From assembly GCA_963780165.1 (NCBI GenBank), contig CAWABB010000001.1, forward strand, positions 992,001-1,056,000: a stretch of DNA of 64,000 nt. Reading direction: 5' to 3'. Below, piece after piece: positions 8,393-16,316 of this stretch (the first letter of the stretch is position 1; every line of letters starts with the position of its first letter). Below the pieces are notes generated by a model. That model did not search any database. It was not told where the DNA came from and worked only from the letters and a program-made list of their open reading frames with translations. The position numbers and the translations under genes were made by a program. The stretch comes from CAWABB01 sp963780165. Lineage in GTDB: Bacteria; Bacteroidota; Ignavibacteria; UBA10030; UBA6906.

Positions 8393-11300
8393 CTAGCGAA
8401 CCTTCACGACGACAACCGTCACGTCGTCGTGCGCCTGCCGGTCTCCGGTAACCGCCTGGACTGCTTCGACAATCCTCTGGACCATATCGCGCGCGGAGAG
8501 GTCCTGCGGCAGGTCGCGAACAACCTGTTCAACGCCCGCTGCGTCGAAGAATGTCCCATCGGCACGTTGGGCATCGGTCGCGCCGTCGCTCGTGAACACG
8601 AGGATATCCCCCGGCTGCAGGTCCACGTGGCAGTCTTCGTACGCTGCGTGCTCCAGCACCCCCAGCGGGAAGCGGGCTCCCGTCCCCATCAGGTACTTCA
8701 GATCTGCCGCACGTCTCCGGATCGGCATCGATTGCCCCGCATTTGAGAACCGCATGTGTCTGGCGCTCCGGTCGAACGTGGCGAGGAGCAACACGACGAA
8801 CGACCGCCTGTCCGTCTTTTGATAGAGCTTCGCGTTGATGCTGCGGAGGATTTCGGACGGACTCCTGGCCAGTTCGGCCCCGCGGGGGAGCATGCCGATC
8901 GCCATCACCGCGGTCATCGCCGCGTTCATCCCTTTCCCCGCCACGTCCCCGATGGCAACGGTCAGGTTCGGGTTCCCCTGGTCTGCGCCGAGATACTCAA
9001 AGAAATCTCCTCCGACCTCCATCGCGGGGATGCACACGCCGGAAACGTCAAGACCGTCGAACACCGGATCCGAGGCCGGGAGGAGCCCGAGCTGGACGGC
9101 GCGTGCCGACTGCAGTTCTCCCACGATCCGGGCCTTCTCGATATCGGCGGCAAGCCGGCGCCTGTAGGCCACATATCCGACGAGGAGCAACCCGATTGCG
9201 GAGAGAAGAATGAACCACCAGCTTTTCCAGAATGGCGGCATAACGTCAATGCGCAGGACGGCCGGGGTTTCGTTCCAGACTCCGTCGCTGTTTGTCCCTT
9301 TGACTTCGAAGACGTACGTGCCCGCGTCCAGGTTGGTGAATGTGGCGGACCTCCGCGTGCCCGCCATCGTCCATGCGTTGTCAAATCCGCGAAGCCGGTA
9401 CGCATAGAGGTTCTTGTGGGAGTTCGTATAATCCAGACTGGCGAATTCGAATGTGATGTACTTGTCGCCCGGACCGAGTTCGATTACCGGGACGTCAAGG
9501 TTGAGGCTTTGGTCGATCTTGCGGATCGCTGTGATCTCTGTAGGTGGGATGAACGTGCTCTCGTCGATGCTGTCGGGATGGAACAGGCTGAGTCCTTCCA
9601 CGCCGCCGACGTACATCACTCCGCTCCTCCCGGTGTGATAGGCGCCCATAGCGAACTCGTTCCCCTGCAGACCGTCGCTCACATCAAAGACGCGAACGCG
9701 TCCCGTAGTCGGGTTCAGTCTCGCCATACCTCTGTTGGTCGTGATCCACACCTCCCCCTTCCCATCGCCGAGGATGCCATAGACGACGTTGTTGGGGAGT
9801 CCCTCGCGAACGGTGAAGCGTTGAACGCGGCCGGTGTGTGTCTCCAGCCGGTTGAGTCCGCCTCCGAATGTGCCGATCCAGAGCACCTTTCCGCTGTCAG
9901 CAGGAAAATCGAAAAGCGACAGGATATTGTCGTTGCTGAGACTCTGCGGATCGGCGGGATCGTTTCGGAAGTGATCGAAGCTCCGCGTCCGCGGGTCAAA
10001 CCGGTCCAGACCGCCGTACGTGCCGACCCAGATGACGCCTGCACAGTCCTCGTAGATCGTTCTGACCAGGTCATCGCTCAGCGAGGTCGAGTCCGCCGGA
10101 TTGTTTGTGAAGTGAGTGAACGACCAATCCTTGGGGTTTGCGACTGCGATCCCGCGCCCCATAATCCCTATCCAGATGTGCCCGTCTCGGGCACCTCGCA
10201 ACACGCGCACTCGCCTGGACGAGAGCGTGTCCGGGTCCGGCGGCGCAAACTGGACTTTCCTGAACGCCAGCGTGCCGGTGTTGAATTCGAAGAGGCCTGT
10301 TCTTGAACCTACCCACATCTTCTGCCCAGAAGTGTCTTCGCAGAAGGCTTCGACGCTTCCGTCCAGCGGGAACCGGCGGAACCTGCCGGACGAGTGCTCG
10401 AAAACGTCGAGCGTGGGAGAGGAATTTCCGATCCAGAGTCTCCCCCGCCGGTCTTCGCGCAGGGCGTGGATCCAGTTCGAGCTGATGCTCCGGGTGGAAT
10501 CGGCGTGGACTCTGTAGGTAATGAACTTCCTCCTCCGCGGATTCCACGTGTTCAGTCCGCCGACATTGGTGCCAATCCACAAGGTCCCGGACGCATCTTG
10601 AAAGATGGACCTCACGGAGTTTTCGGAGATCGACCTGGGGTCAGAGATATCATTCACGAATCGCTCAAACTTCCCGGTACTTCGGTTCAACCGGTTCAAT
10701 CCGCCGCCGTCGGTGCCCACCCACAGCGAGCCCGACCTGTCCTCATAGATCGACCAGACGCTTTTGCTGCCAAGGCTCGCCGGATCTTCGGGATTGTGGA
10801 TGAAGCGGGTGAAACTCGGGCGGAGTTCGTGTCGGAATCCCGCGACCCCGCCGGCGGAGGCGGTCGCGGACCCGGTGGTAAGCGTGTCGAATCCATCGAG
10901 TCGATTGAGTCCTTCGACGGTCCCGACCCACACGGTCCCGGAGCGATCACAGAAGATCGCGTTGATGTAGTCGTGGCTCAGGCTGGATGGATCGTCGGGA
11001 TGATTCCGGAAGCGCCGGAACGTGCCGGTGTTCCGGTCGAAGAGGTTCACGCCGTTCGGGGAACCGACCCAGAGCGTACCTGAACTGTCTTCAATGATCG
11101 GGAAGACGTGATTACTGCTGATGCTCGTGGAATCGCCGGGATTGTGCAGGAATCTTTTGAAAGCTCCATTGGATGGGTCGAATGCGTTGATGCCGGCGAC
11201 GGTCGTGCCGACCCAGATGGTTCCATGGCTGTCCTGGAAGAGTGAATTGACCCGGTCGTCGCTCAGGCTCAGGCTGTCGTTGCGGTTCGCCCGGTACCTG

Positions 11301-11662
11301 CGGAACGTGCCGGATGCACGGTCGAAGAGGTTCAGTCCCCCGCCGATCGTCCCGACCCAGAGCCGGCCGGAGCGGTCTTCGAGGAGGGCGATTGCGCGGT
11401 TGTCGGAGATCGAGGAAGAGTCGTTGACATCGTGGACATAGTGTGTGAAGGAATAGCCGTCGTACTTGTTGAGTCCGTCGGCGGTTCCGAACCACATGAA
11501 CCCCTGATGATCCTGAAGGATGGAGAAGACGGTTCCCTGGGAGAGTCCGTCCTGGATGGAGAGATGGTCGAAGTCCACCTTTCTCGACTGGGACAAGCCG
11601 GGTGGTGCCGGAAGCAGAAGGAGGATGGCAACCGTGTGCCAGAGCCTACGCAGAGCTGGCAT
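8393..11662 (-). CDS. Reg_prop/Y_Y_Y receptor with PP2C (SpoIIE) output
   Basis: A 1089-aa protein with a signal peptide (residues 1-25), then about a dozen two-component-regulator propeller repeats with motifs such as GTVFSILQDHQGFMWFGT and SGRLWVGTIGGGLNLFDR, building periplasmic propellers. A Y_Y_Y domain (about 730-795) with FEFASLDYTN and YRLRGFDNAWT leads to one membrane segment (about 803-822, WWFILLSAIGLLLVGYVAY). The cytoplasmic part is not a histidine kinase but a SpoIIE-type PP2C phosphatase (EVGGDFFEYL, GDVAGKGMNAAM, LVFTSDGATDAQ, HDDVTVVVV). The layout reads as an extracellular sensor, possibly for glycans as in hybrid two-component systems, wired to protein dephosphorylation. 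It carries its own export signal and no operon partner is visible. Confidence 0.9.
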   Translation of the reverse strand: MPALRRLWHTVAILLLLPAPPGLSQSRKVDFDHLSIQDGLSQGTVFSILQDHQGFMWFGTADGLNKYDGYSFTHYVHDVNDSSSISDNRAIALLEDRSGRLWVGTIGGGLNLFDRASGTFRRYRANRNDSLSLSDDRVNSLFQDSHGTIWVGTTVAGINAFDPSNGAFKRFLHNPGDSTSISSNHVFPIIEDSSGTLWVGSPNGVNLFDRNTGTFRRFRNHPDDPSSLSHDYINAIFCDRSGTVWVGTVEGLNRLDGFDTLTTGSATASAGGVAGFRHELRPSFTRFIHNPEDPASLGSKSVWSIYEDRSGSLWVGTDGGGLNRLNRSTGKFERFVNDISDPRSISENSVRSIFQDASGTLWIGTNVGGLNTWNPRRRKFITYRVHADSTRSISSNWIHALREDRRGRLWIGNSSPTLDVFEHSSGRFRRFPLDGSVEAFCEDTSGQKMWVGSRTGLFEFNTGTLAFRKVQFAPPDPDTLSSRRVRVLRGARDGHIWIGIMGRGIAVANPKDWSFTHFTNNPADSTSLSDDLVRTIYEDCAGVIWVGTYGGLDRFDPRTRSFDHFRNDPADPQSLSNDNILSLFDFPADSGKVLWIGTFGGGLNRLETHTGRVQRFTVREGLPNNVVYGILGDGKGEVWITTNRGMARLNPTTGRVRVFDVSDGLQGNEFAMGAYHTGRSGVMYVGGVEGLSLFHPDSIDESTFIPPTEITAIRKIDQSLNLDVPVIELGPGDKYITFEFASLDYTNSHKNLYAYRLRGFDNAWTMAGTRRSATFTNLDAGTYVFEVKGTNSDGVWNETPAVLRIDVMPPFWKSWWFILLSAIGLLLVGYVAYRRRLAADIEKARIVGELQSARAVQLGLLPASDPVFDGLDVSGVCIPAMEVGGDFFEYLGADQGNPNLTVAIGDVAGKGMNAAMTAVMAIGMLPRGAELARSPSEILRSINAKLYQKTDRRSFVVLLLATFDRSARHMRFSNAGQSMPIRRRAADLKYLMGTGARFPLGVLEHAAYEDCHVDLQPGDILVFTSDGATDAQRADGTFFDAAGVEQVVRDLPQDLSARDMVQRIVEAVQAVTGDRQAHDDVTVVVVKVR

Positions 11663-12062
11663 AGGAAGTGGTTCCGACGGTTAAAGGTGCAAGAGAACAG
11701 ATCACGCGATCGGGCAGCCGGGCCGGCCGACACACTTTGCCATATTCTACGAATTCTCGGTTCACATGCAAGGGAGTCCGGAGCGGGGCTGAGGAGAGCA
11801 GACGCCGGGAACAACGAACATCGGATCCTTGACTGGGGCACGCCCCGAGTCAGAAGGCTCCTGTACCCGGTGGGCAATTCCCGAAGGAAGACACGATCGA
11901 ATTCAACAGCTGACACGAGGCTTGTATGGTGCGAGCCACGGGTGGATCCGCCAAGGAACGCTGCCGTCAGCCGACAGGCCAGGCCCCCAATCCGGTCGTG
12001 ACGCGGCACGTATCACGTAGCGCTTGTCGCCGACGAAGTTCGCATCAACAACCGGGAGCCTG
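11663..12062. other. Gene-free 400 bp with one imperfect hairpin
   Basis: This stretch lies between the start of the propeller-PP2C gene and the 3' end of a T9SS gene and must hold the promoter of the former. No coding frame with recognisable protein is seen. One imperfect stem, TGACTGGGGC with GCCCCGAGTCA (11830-11852, two-base loop), is the only marked structure; it lacks a T-run on either side and lies about 210 nt past the T9SS stop. Confidence 0.4.
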
Positions 12063-13322
12063 TCACCGCATGAATATCATTTTTTGTGACCGGACAATCC
12101 CTCCAGCCTCGAGCCTGCACAGATATACCCCGCTGGCAAGGCCGGCAGCATCGAACCTAGCCTCGTGCGTGCCCGCGTTCTTCCTTTCGTTCACCAGTAC
12201 AGAGACTTCGCAACCGAGCATATCGAAGACGCTCAGTCTCACGTCTGCTGGCGTTGGCAGTTCGTATGCGATTGTCGTGCTCGGGTTGAATGGATTCGGG
12301 TAGTTGTTCCGGAGCATGAATGCATGGGGCGCCGTGGCTGTTTCGTCAGCTGTTGTGATCAGCCGGGATAACGGCGCTCTCCACAATCCCCCCGATCCTC
12401 CCAGATACACAGTCTCACCCACGATGGCAATGTCAAACAGATTTGGCATGGGGAACGTCCCCAGAGATTCCCAGATCTGCCCCTCATCAGATGACATCAG
12501 CAGAGACGAGGATAATGGAGTGGTCGTCAGAGCAAAAAAGGTCGACTCATGGAACGCCAGAGCTATCGCGAACGTGTGGGGCGGAACCGACGCTGCTGTC
12601 TGTTCCCATGAAAGACCCTCATCAGTGCTTCGATAGATGCCCGCGTTTGTCCCCGCCACCACCGCCGTGGCACCCGACGCCAGTCCAGAAACGGAGTGCC
12701 CGACAAGCCGGGGCGAGTTAATCGCGATCGGATTCCACCATGGTTGAGCGTCAGTAAAGCGGAACATGTATCCGTTCGCTCCCGCACCAGCCAGGACTGT
12801 GTTGCCGACGGTCAGCATCTTGAACACATTTTCCCCCTGATAGCTTGCGAGGCTGTCGCCCCACGAAGCCCAGGGATGAGAGACATCAGAGGCTGTCACG
12901 AACACGCCGGCCCCCAACGTCCCCGCGATCAGGCTGTCGCGTCGGACTAAAAGACTGCTGATATCCATCGCGCCCAACCCAGCCAGGCCGGACCTGAGCG
13001 GCTGCCACGATAGCCCGTCATTCGTGCTCCTGAAAATCCCGTTCCGAAAGGTTCCTGCAAAGAGCACATTTTTGTCTTTCAAGAGACAGCTTATTATAGA
13101 CGAATCCCCTGCAGGTGGCAGGCCCACAAACCATTCGGTTCCACCGCTTGCGCCAACATACACGAGTGAATCTGCGCCAGCGAAAAGAGTGTCATGCACC
13201 GCCAGAAGGGCATAGACAATGCTGGCGTTGGAGATTTCCGGTACGTTCTCCCATTGTGCGTTGCTGGCAGAAGAATCGAGGAGCAGCAGGAGGAAAAGAA
13301 GTTTCATGAATAGGGGTTTCAT
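12063..13322 (-). CDS. T9SS-secreted BNR/propeller-like protein
   Basis: A 419-aa protein with a signal peptide (MKPLFMKLLFLLLLLDSSASNAQW) and repeated blade-like segments (LFAGTFRNGIFRSTNDGLSW, AGTNAGIYRSTDEGLSWEQ) of BNR/Ycf48-like type. The last about 85 residues are a T9SS type A sorting domain: NYPNPFNPSTTIAYELP, LSVFDMLGCEVSVLV, GLASGVYLCRLEAG and KMIFMR. The protein is therefore expected to be translocated across the outer membrane and either released or anchored after removal of the tail. The ATG at 13322 was chosen because GGAG lies eight bases upstream; the frame opens seven codons earlier with TTG-ATG. The function of the propeller is unknown. Confidence 0.85.
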   Translation of the reverse strand: MKPLFMKLLFLLLLLDSSASNAQWENVPEISNASIVYALLAVHDTLFAGADSLVYVGASGGTEWFVGLPPAGDSSIISCLLKDKNVLFAGTFRNGIFRSTNDGLSWQPLRSGLAGLGAMDISSLLVRRDSLIAGTLGAGVFVTASDVSHPWASWGDSLASYQGENVFKMLTVGNTVLAGAGANGYMFRFTDAQPWWNPIAINSPRLVGHSVSGLASGATAVVAGTNAGIYRSTDEGLSWEQTAASVPPHTFAIALAFHESTFFALTTTPLSSSLLMSSDEGQIWESLGTFPMPNLFDIAIVGETVYLGGSGGLWRAPLSRLITTADETATAPHAFMLRNNYPNPFNPSTTIAYELPTPADVRLSVFDMLGCEVSVLVNERKNAGTHEARFDAAGLASGVYLCRLEAGGIVRSQKMIFMR

Positions 13323-13549
13323 TGTGACGACTCCATTCATCAACGGTCGGGGACAACATCCGAGGTTCTCTATCTGGTCAACTCGCGTCGGCTCAGAAAG
13401 GTTCCGGCCGGATCCTGTGGCACGGACGAATCAGCTACCGAGTCTCTTCTTAAGGCTATTCTGTGGACCCGTGTCTTCGGAAAACAGGGGAGGCTCACGG
13501 AGAAGCGAACGCCGGAGAGAAGATCCGGACACCAGAAGATCCAGACGTC

Positions 13550-13620
13550 CGCCAGGGGCATTGACTGATTTCGTACTGGCAATGCAAGAGGGAGTGTCAG
13601 CAGTCAAATTCAATCAACAG
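13550..13620 (-). repeat. Leader-type dispersed repeat, copy E
   Basis: About 70 bp beginning GCCAGGGGCATTGACTGATT and ending in TCAATCAACAGG-type sequence match the core of three other copies near 30880-30945, 40093-40162 and 41335-41407 (shared landmarks: GGCAAT, GAGTGT, CAGCAGTCA). It lies about 230-300 nt upstream of the T9SS gene that starts at 13322. The rest of the 13323-13799 interval shows no other recognisable gene. Confidence 0.5.
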
Positions 13621-13799
13621 GATTGATCCGAAATCCGGGGTATTTGCCGTGTCGCCGGAGTTGGGTTGCGCAGCAACAAATAATGATACATTTTGGGAAG
13701 GCGTTGGGCGGCACATGTATTCCGGCGACGCGGGGAGCGGTGTTGTCTGAAATCCATCGAGAATACTGTCAGGCATCACAACAAGTTGGAGGATGAATC

Positions 13800-14784
13800 A
13801 TGGCGCACAGCCCGAAGAGGAGTAGGCCGAAGCCCCGGGGCACATCGCCCGCTGACAAGCCACGCAAGTCGGCCACCAGGTCCACGTCCGCGCCCATCGA
13901 ACGAGCGGCCCGGGCGGGTATCAGGAGCAGCGAGCGAGCGATCGGAAAACCTGCTTCCCGGCTGATCGATCAGAGAATCCGCGACCTGGGAGGCTGGCGC
14001 GGGGAGACCCTGGCCCGCATGCGGGCGCTGATCCTGGAAGCCGACCCTGAGATGACCGAGGAGTGGAAGTGGATGGGGACTCCGGTCTGGTCCCACCAGG
14101 GGAATGTCTGCACCGGGGAGGCGTACACGAAGGTCGTGAAGCTCACGTTCGCCCGGGGTGCAAGCATCCCGGATCCTTCGCGCCTCTTCAATTCCAGCCT
14201 GGAAGGTAACACGCGAAGGGCGATCGACATCCACGAAGGGGAGAAGGTCGACGCAGGCGCGTTCAAGGCGCTCGTGAAAGCCGCTGTGGCTCTGAATGGC
14301 CCGCCGGCGAAGCGGGGTGGAAAGGCCAAGCCAGGTGCACGTGAGGCCAGGCCGTCAAAGGCGCGAAAAGGCAGGAAGGTCATTCTCCTCTCGGGCGGCA
14401 ATCCGCAGATCGCGAAGGCCGACGGCGATGCCCCGGTGCAGGCGTACATCGCCGCGATGCCGGGCTGGAAGCGCGACATCGGGCAAGCGCCTCGACGCGC
14501 TCATCGTGCGGAAGGTGCCCAATGTGCGCAAGACCGTGAAGTGGAACTCGCCCTTATACGGCATCGAGGGCCAGGGCTGGTTCCTGGGGTTCCACGTCTT
14601 CACCCACTACGTCAAGGTGACTTTCTTCCGAGGCGCAACGCTGCGACCCGTTCCACGCGGAGGCACGGGCAAGGACGCGCGCTGGATCGACATCCACGAA
14701 GGCGAAGAGCTCGACGAAGCGCAGATGGAGAGCTGGGTGAAGCAGGCCGCGAAGTTGCCCGGCTTCCTCGGGCCTCGATCCTGA
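13800..14784 (+). pseudogene. Tandem DUF1801 protein with a +1 frameshift
   Basis: The first frame starts at ATG 13800 and encodes a basic, low-complexity N-terminus (about 50 aa) and a complete DUF1801 domain (WRGETLARMRALILEADPEM, EEWKWMGTPVWS, VVKLTFARGAS, RRAIDIHEGEKVD). After a Lys/Pro-rich linker a second DUF1801 domain begins (ADGDAPVQAYIAAMPGWKRDIG). The frame then breaks at the GGG of 14481-14483, and the domain continues in the next frame (KRLDALIVRKVPNVRKTVKW, GWFLGFHVFTHYVKVTFF, RWIDIHEGEELDE) to a stop at 14784. Removing one G restores one protein of about 327 aa. DUF1801 proteins are small YdhG-like proteins of unclear role. The break may be a true mutation or a homopolymer base-call error. 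Reading straight on in the first frame gives a meaningless tail to 14810. Confidence 0.8.
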
Positions 14785-14931
14785 CCGGGCAACGCGGGGC
14801 CACTCCATAACCTGGGATCATCGCCGCCCCGGCGCCGACGAACCACACGCGCCCACGGGGCCGGGGCCCCGGACTGCGGTTTGCCTGCGAGGGGCCTGCA
14901 CGCTCACACCCCACAAGCCGGGGCTGATCCA

Positions 14932-15387
14932 TCAAAATGACATCCTGTCCGGCAGAAGGAAGAATACAAGTATCGCAAACGACAACAGGAATATCCCAAT
15001 GTTTACGGGGCGGAACTTGATGGTGACCAGGAGTTCTTTCCGCTCCTTCACAAGCGCAAAATGAAGGAATGCCAGCAGGTTGATGGTCATTGCAGCGAAG
15101 GGGAGTCCTATGAAAACGACAGGAATCAAGAAGGTCAGAACCGGACTCCCGTCAACTGCGGCGATGAAGGTTCCGATGCCATTGAGAACCGTCGAGGATA
15201 TTGCCAGTTCATGTTTCAGTACATACGTCATTGCAGCTATCACCGGCAGGATCAGCAGCCATAATCCCGCCTTTGATGATCGTCTGTAACTGAGCAGCGG
15301 GATCTTCAACTCCTCCTGATGAGTTATCTGTTCAGGCTTCGGCGGTTTGATTCCACTGAGGAAATTTTCGACATCTTCTTTTTTCAT
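14932..15387 (-). CDS. Small membrane protein coupled to an ECF sigma factor
   Basis: A 151-aa protein with a cytoplasmic N-terminus of about 38 residues and three or four hydrophobic segments (about 40-60, 72-90, 92-112, 128-146). It begins three bases after the stop of the ECF sigma-factor gene, so the two are certainly one transcript and probably translationally coupled. By position it is the best candidate for the anti-sigma factor, but the N-terminus has no recognisable zinc-binding (ZAS) motif HxxxCxxC. It could be a new type of membrane regulator or just a co-regulated membrane protein. Confidence 0.75.
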   Translation of the reverse strand: MKKEDVENFLSGIKPPKPEQITHQEELKIPLLSYRRSSKAGLWLLILPVIAAMTYVLKHELAISSTVLNGIGTFIAAVDGSPVLTFLIPVVFIGLPFAAMTINLLAFLHFALVKERKELLVTIKFRPVNIGIFLLSFAILVFFLLPDRMSF

Positions 15388-15390
15388 CTT

Positions 15391-15954
15391 CTATCCCTGC
15401 CCTAGTCCCTTTTTCAGTTTATCGACTCCTCTGGAGAGAAGCGATTTAACGGTTCCTGTCTTCCTGCCCAGGATGACCGCGATCTCCTCGATCGATTTCA
15501 GTTCATAGAATCTCAGCGCAAGCACCTCTTGATACTTTGTGTCGAGCTTCTTGATGAGATCATTGATCTTCACGAAATCCTGATGCCGTTGAAGGTCTTC
15601 TTCCAGCAGGATCCTTTCTGTCTCCGCGTTCGAATAGTCCGTTATATCGACACCGTACTCCTCTTGTATCCTGTGAATCGACTCCGGCTGGTATTTTCGG
15701 CTGTTGAAGTACTTGTTCATTTCGTTCGTTGCGATCCTGTACAGCCAGTGCAGGATTGATATGTTGCGCCACCTGAATTTCCCGATGCCGGTGTATGCTT
15801 TCAGGAAGGTCTCTGCCGCGATATCTTTGGCCGCATCATAGTTGGTGGTTCGTCTGTAGACGTATCCGAAGATGTCCCCGTAAAAGGCCTCATATACCTC
15901 GGTGAACTTCTGAGGATCGGTTTCGATTTCCTGAAGTAGCTTCTCTTCGTTCAA
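15391..15954 (-). CDS. ECF-type RNA polymerase sigma factor
   Basis: A 187-aa sigma-70 family protein with region 2 (EVYEAFYGDIFGYVYRRTTN, DIAAETFLKAY, WLYRIATNEMNKYF) and region 4 (LDTKYQEVLALRFYELKSIE, GRKTGTVKSLLSRGVDKLKK). No region 3 is present, as expected for extracytoplasmic-function sigma factors. The start appears to be TTG at 15954; no convincing Shine-Dalgarno sequence fixes it. The next gene, three bases downstream, is a membrane protein that may be its antagonist. A copy of the dispersed leader repeat lies about 190 nt upstream. The regulon is unknown. Confidence 0.9.
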   Translation of the reverse strand: MNEEKLLQEIETDPQKFTEVYEAFYGDIFGYVYRRTTNYDAAKDIAAETFLKAYTGIGKFRWRNISILHWLYRIATNEMNKYFNSRKYQPESIHRIQEEYGVDITDYSNAETERILLEEDLQRHQDFVKINDLIKKLDTKYQEVLALRFYELKSIEEIAVILGRKTGTVKSLLSRGVDKLKKGLGQG

Positions 15955-16139
15955 GAGTGAACGTTCTTCCTGTGCCCTGTCTACCAGTATAATCGCGAAA
16001 GCAGAAAAAGGTTGCGCTCTCTATGGCCGGTCTGGCGCGAGAAGTAATTAACCGGCCCCGAAGGTGAGATTCAATCTGGCGTAAGGAACAGCTGTTCGGG
16101 GAGAATGATCCCCGGGAGTATTCTCCAGTCGATGCCGCG

Positions 16140-16192
16140 ATCGTCACCAAGACCTGCCGAACTGTGCTCGAATGGATGGATTTCTTCGCCCC
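16140..16192 (-). repeat. Leader-type dispersed repeat, copy F (distal segment)
   Basis: About 48 bp, GTCACCAAGACCTGCCGAAC onward, align with 31081-31128 (GTCACCAAGACCGGCCGAAT onward) with only a few mismatches, including the shared TCGAATGGA and TTTCTT blocks. It lies upstream of the minus-strand sigma-factor gene, in the same relative orientation as copy B upstream of the kinase gene. Confidence 0.5.
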
Positions 16193-16272
16193 CCGGGGCA
16201 GAAATTGGCTCCTGCGGGTCCGACCGGGGGTCCCGTGCTTCCTCTTGACTTTTGCCTCCGGGAGGTTTAAAT

Positions 16273-16296
16273 TCAGATAAAATAGTCTGATTATCT
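16273..16296 (+). promoter_or_regulatory. Inverted repeats upstream of nitric oxide reductase
   Basis: Two nested inverted repeats lie 21-44 nt before the ATG: TCAGA-N8-TCTGA (16273-16290) and AGATAA-N10-TTATCT (16275-16296). The AT-rich position in a GC-rich region and the closeness to the start fit an operator. A nitrosative-stress regulator would be expected, but the sequence does not match the usual NorR, Dnr or NsrR consensus closely enough to name one. Confidence 0.45.
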
Positions 16297-16316
16297 CTCA
16301 CCGGAGGCAACCTGTC

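Noticed and set aside
8756..10306. 516-aa plus-strand ORF opposite the propeller-PP2C gene
   Set aside because: It has no recognisable domain, and its composition mirrors the complementary strand of a clear gene; GC-rich shadow frame.
14296..14784. Independent gene starting at 14296 for the second DUF1801 domain
   Set aside because: Its first about 60 residues are low-complexity, while the domain's true N-terminal part is in the other frame; a frameshift explains it better.
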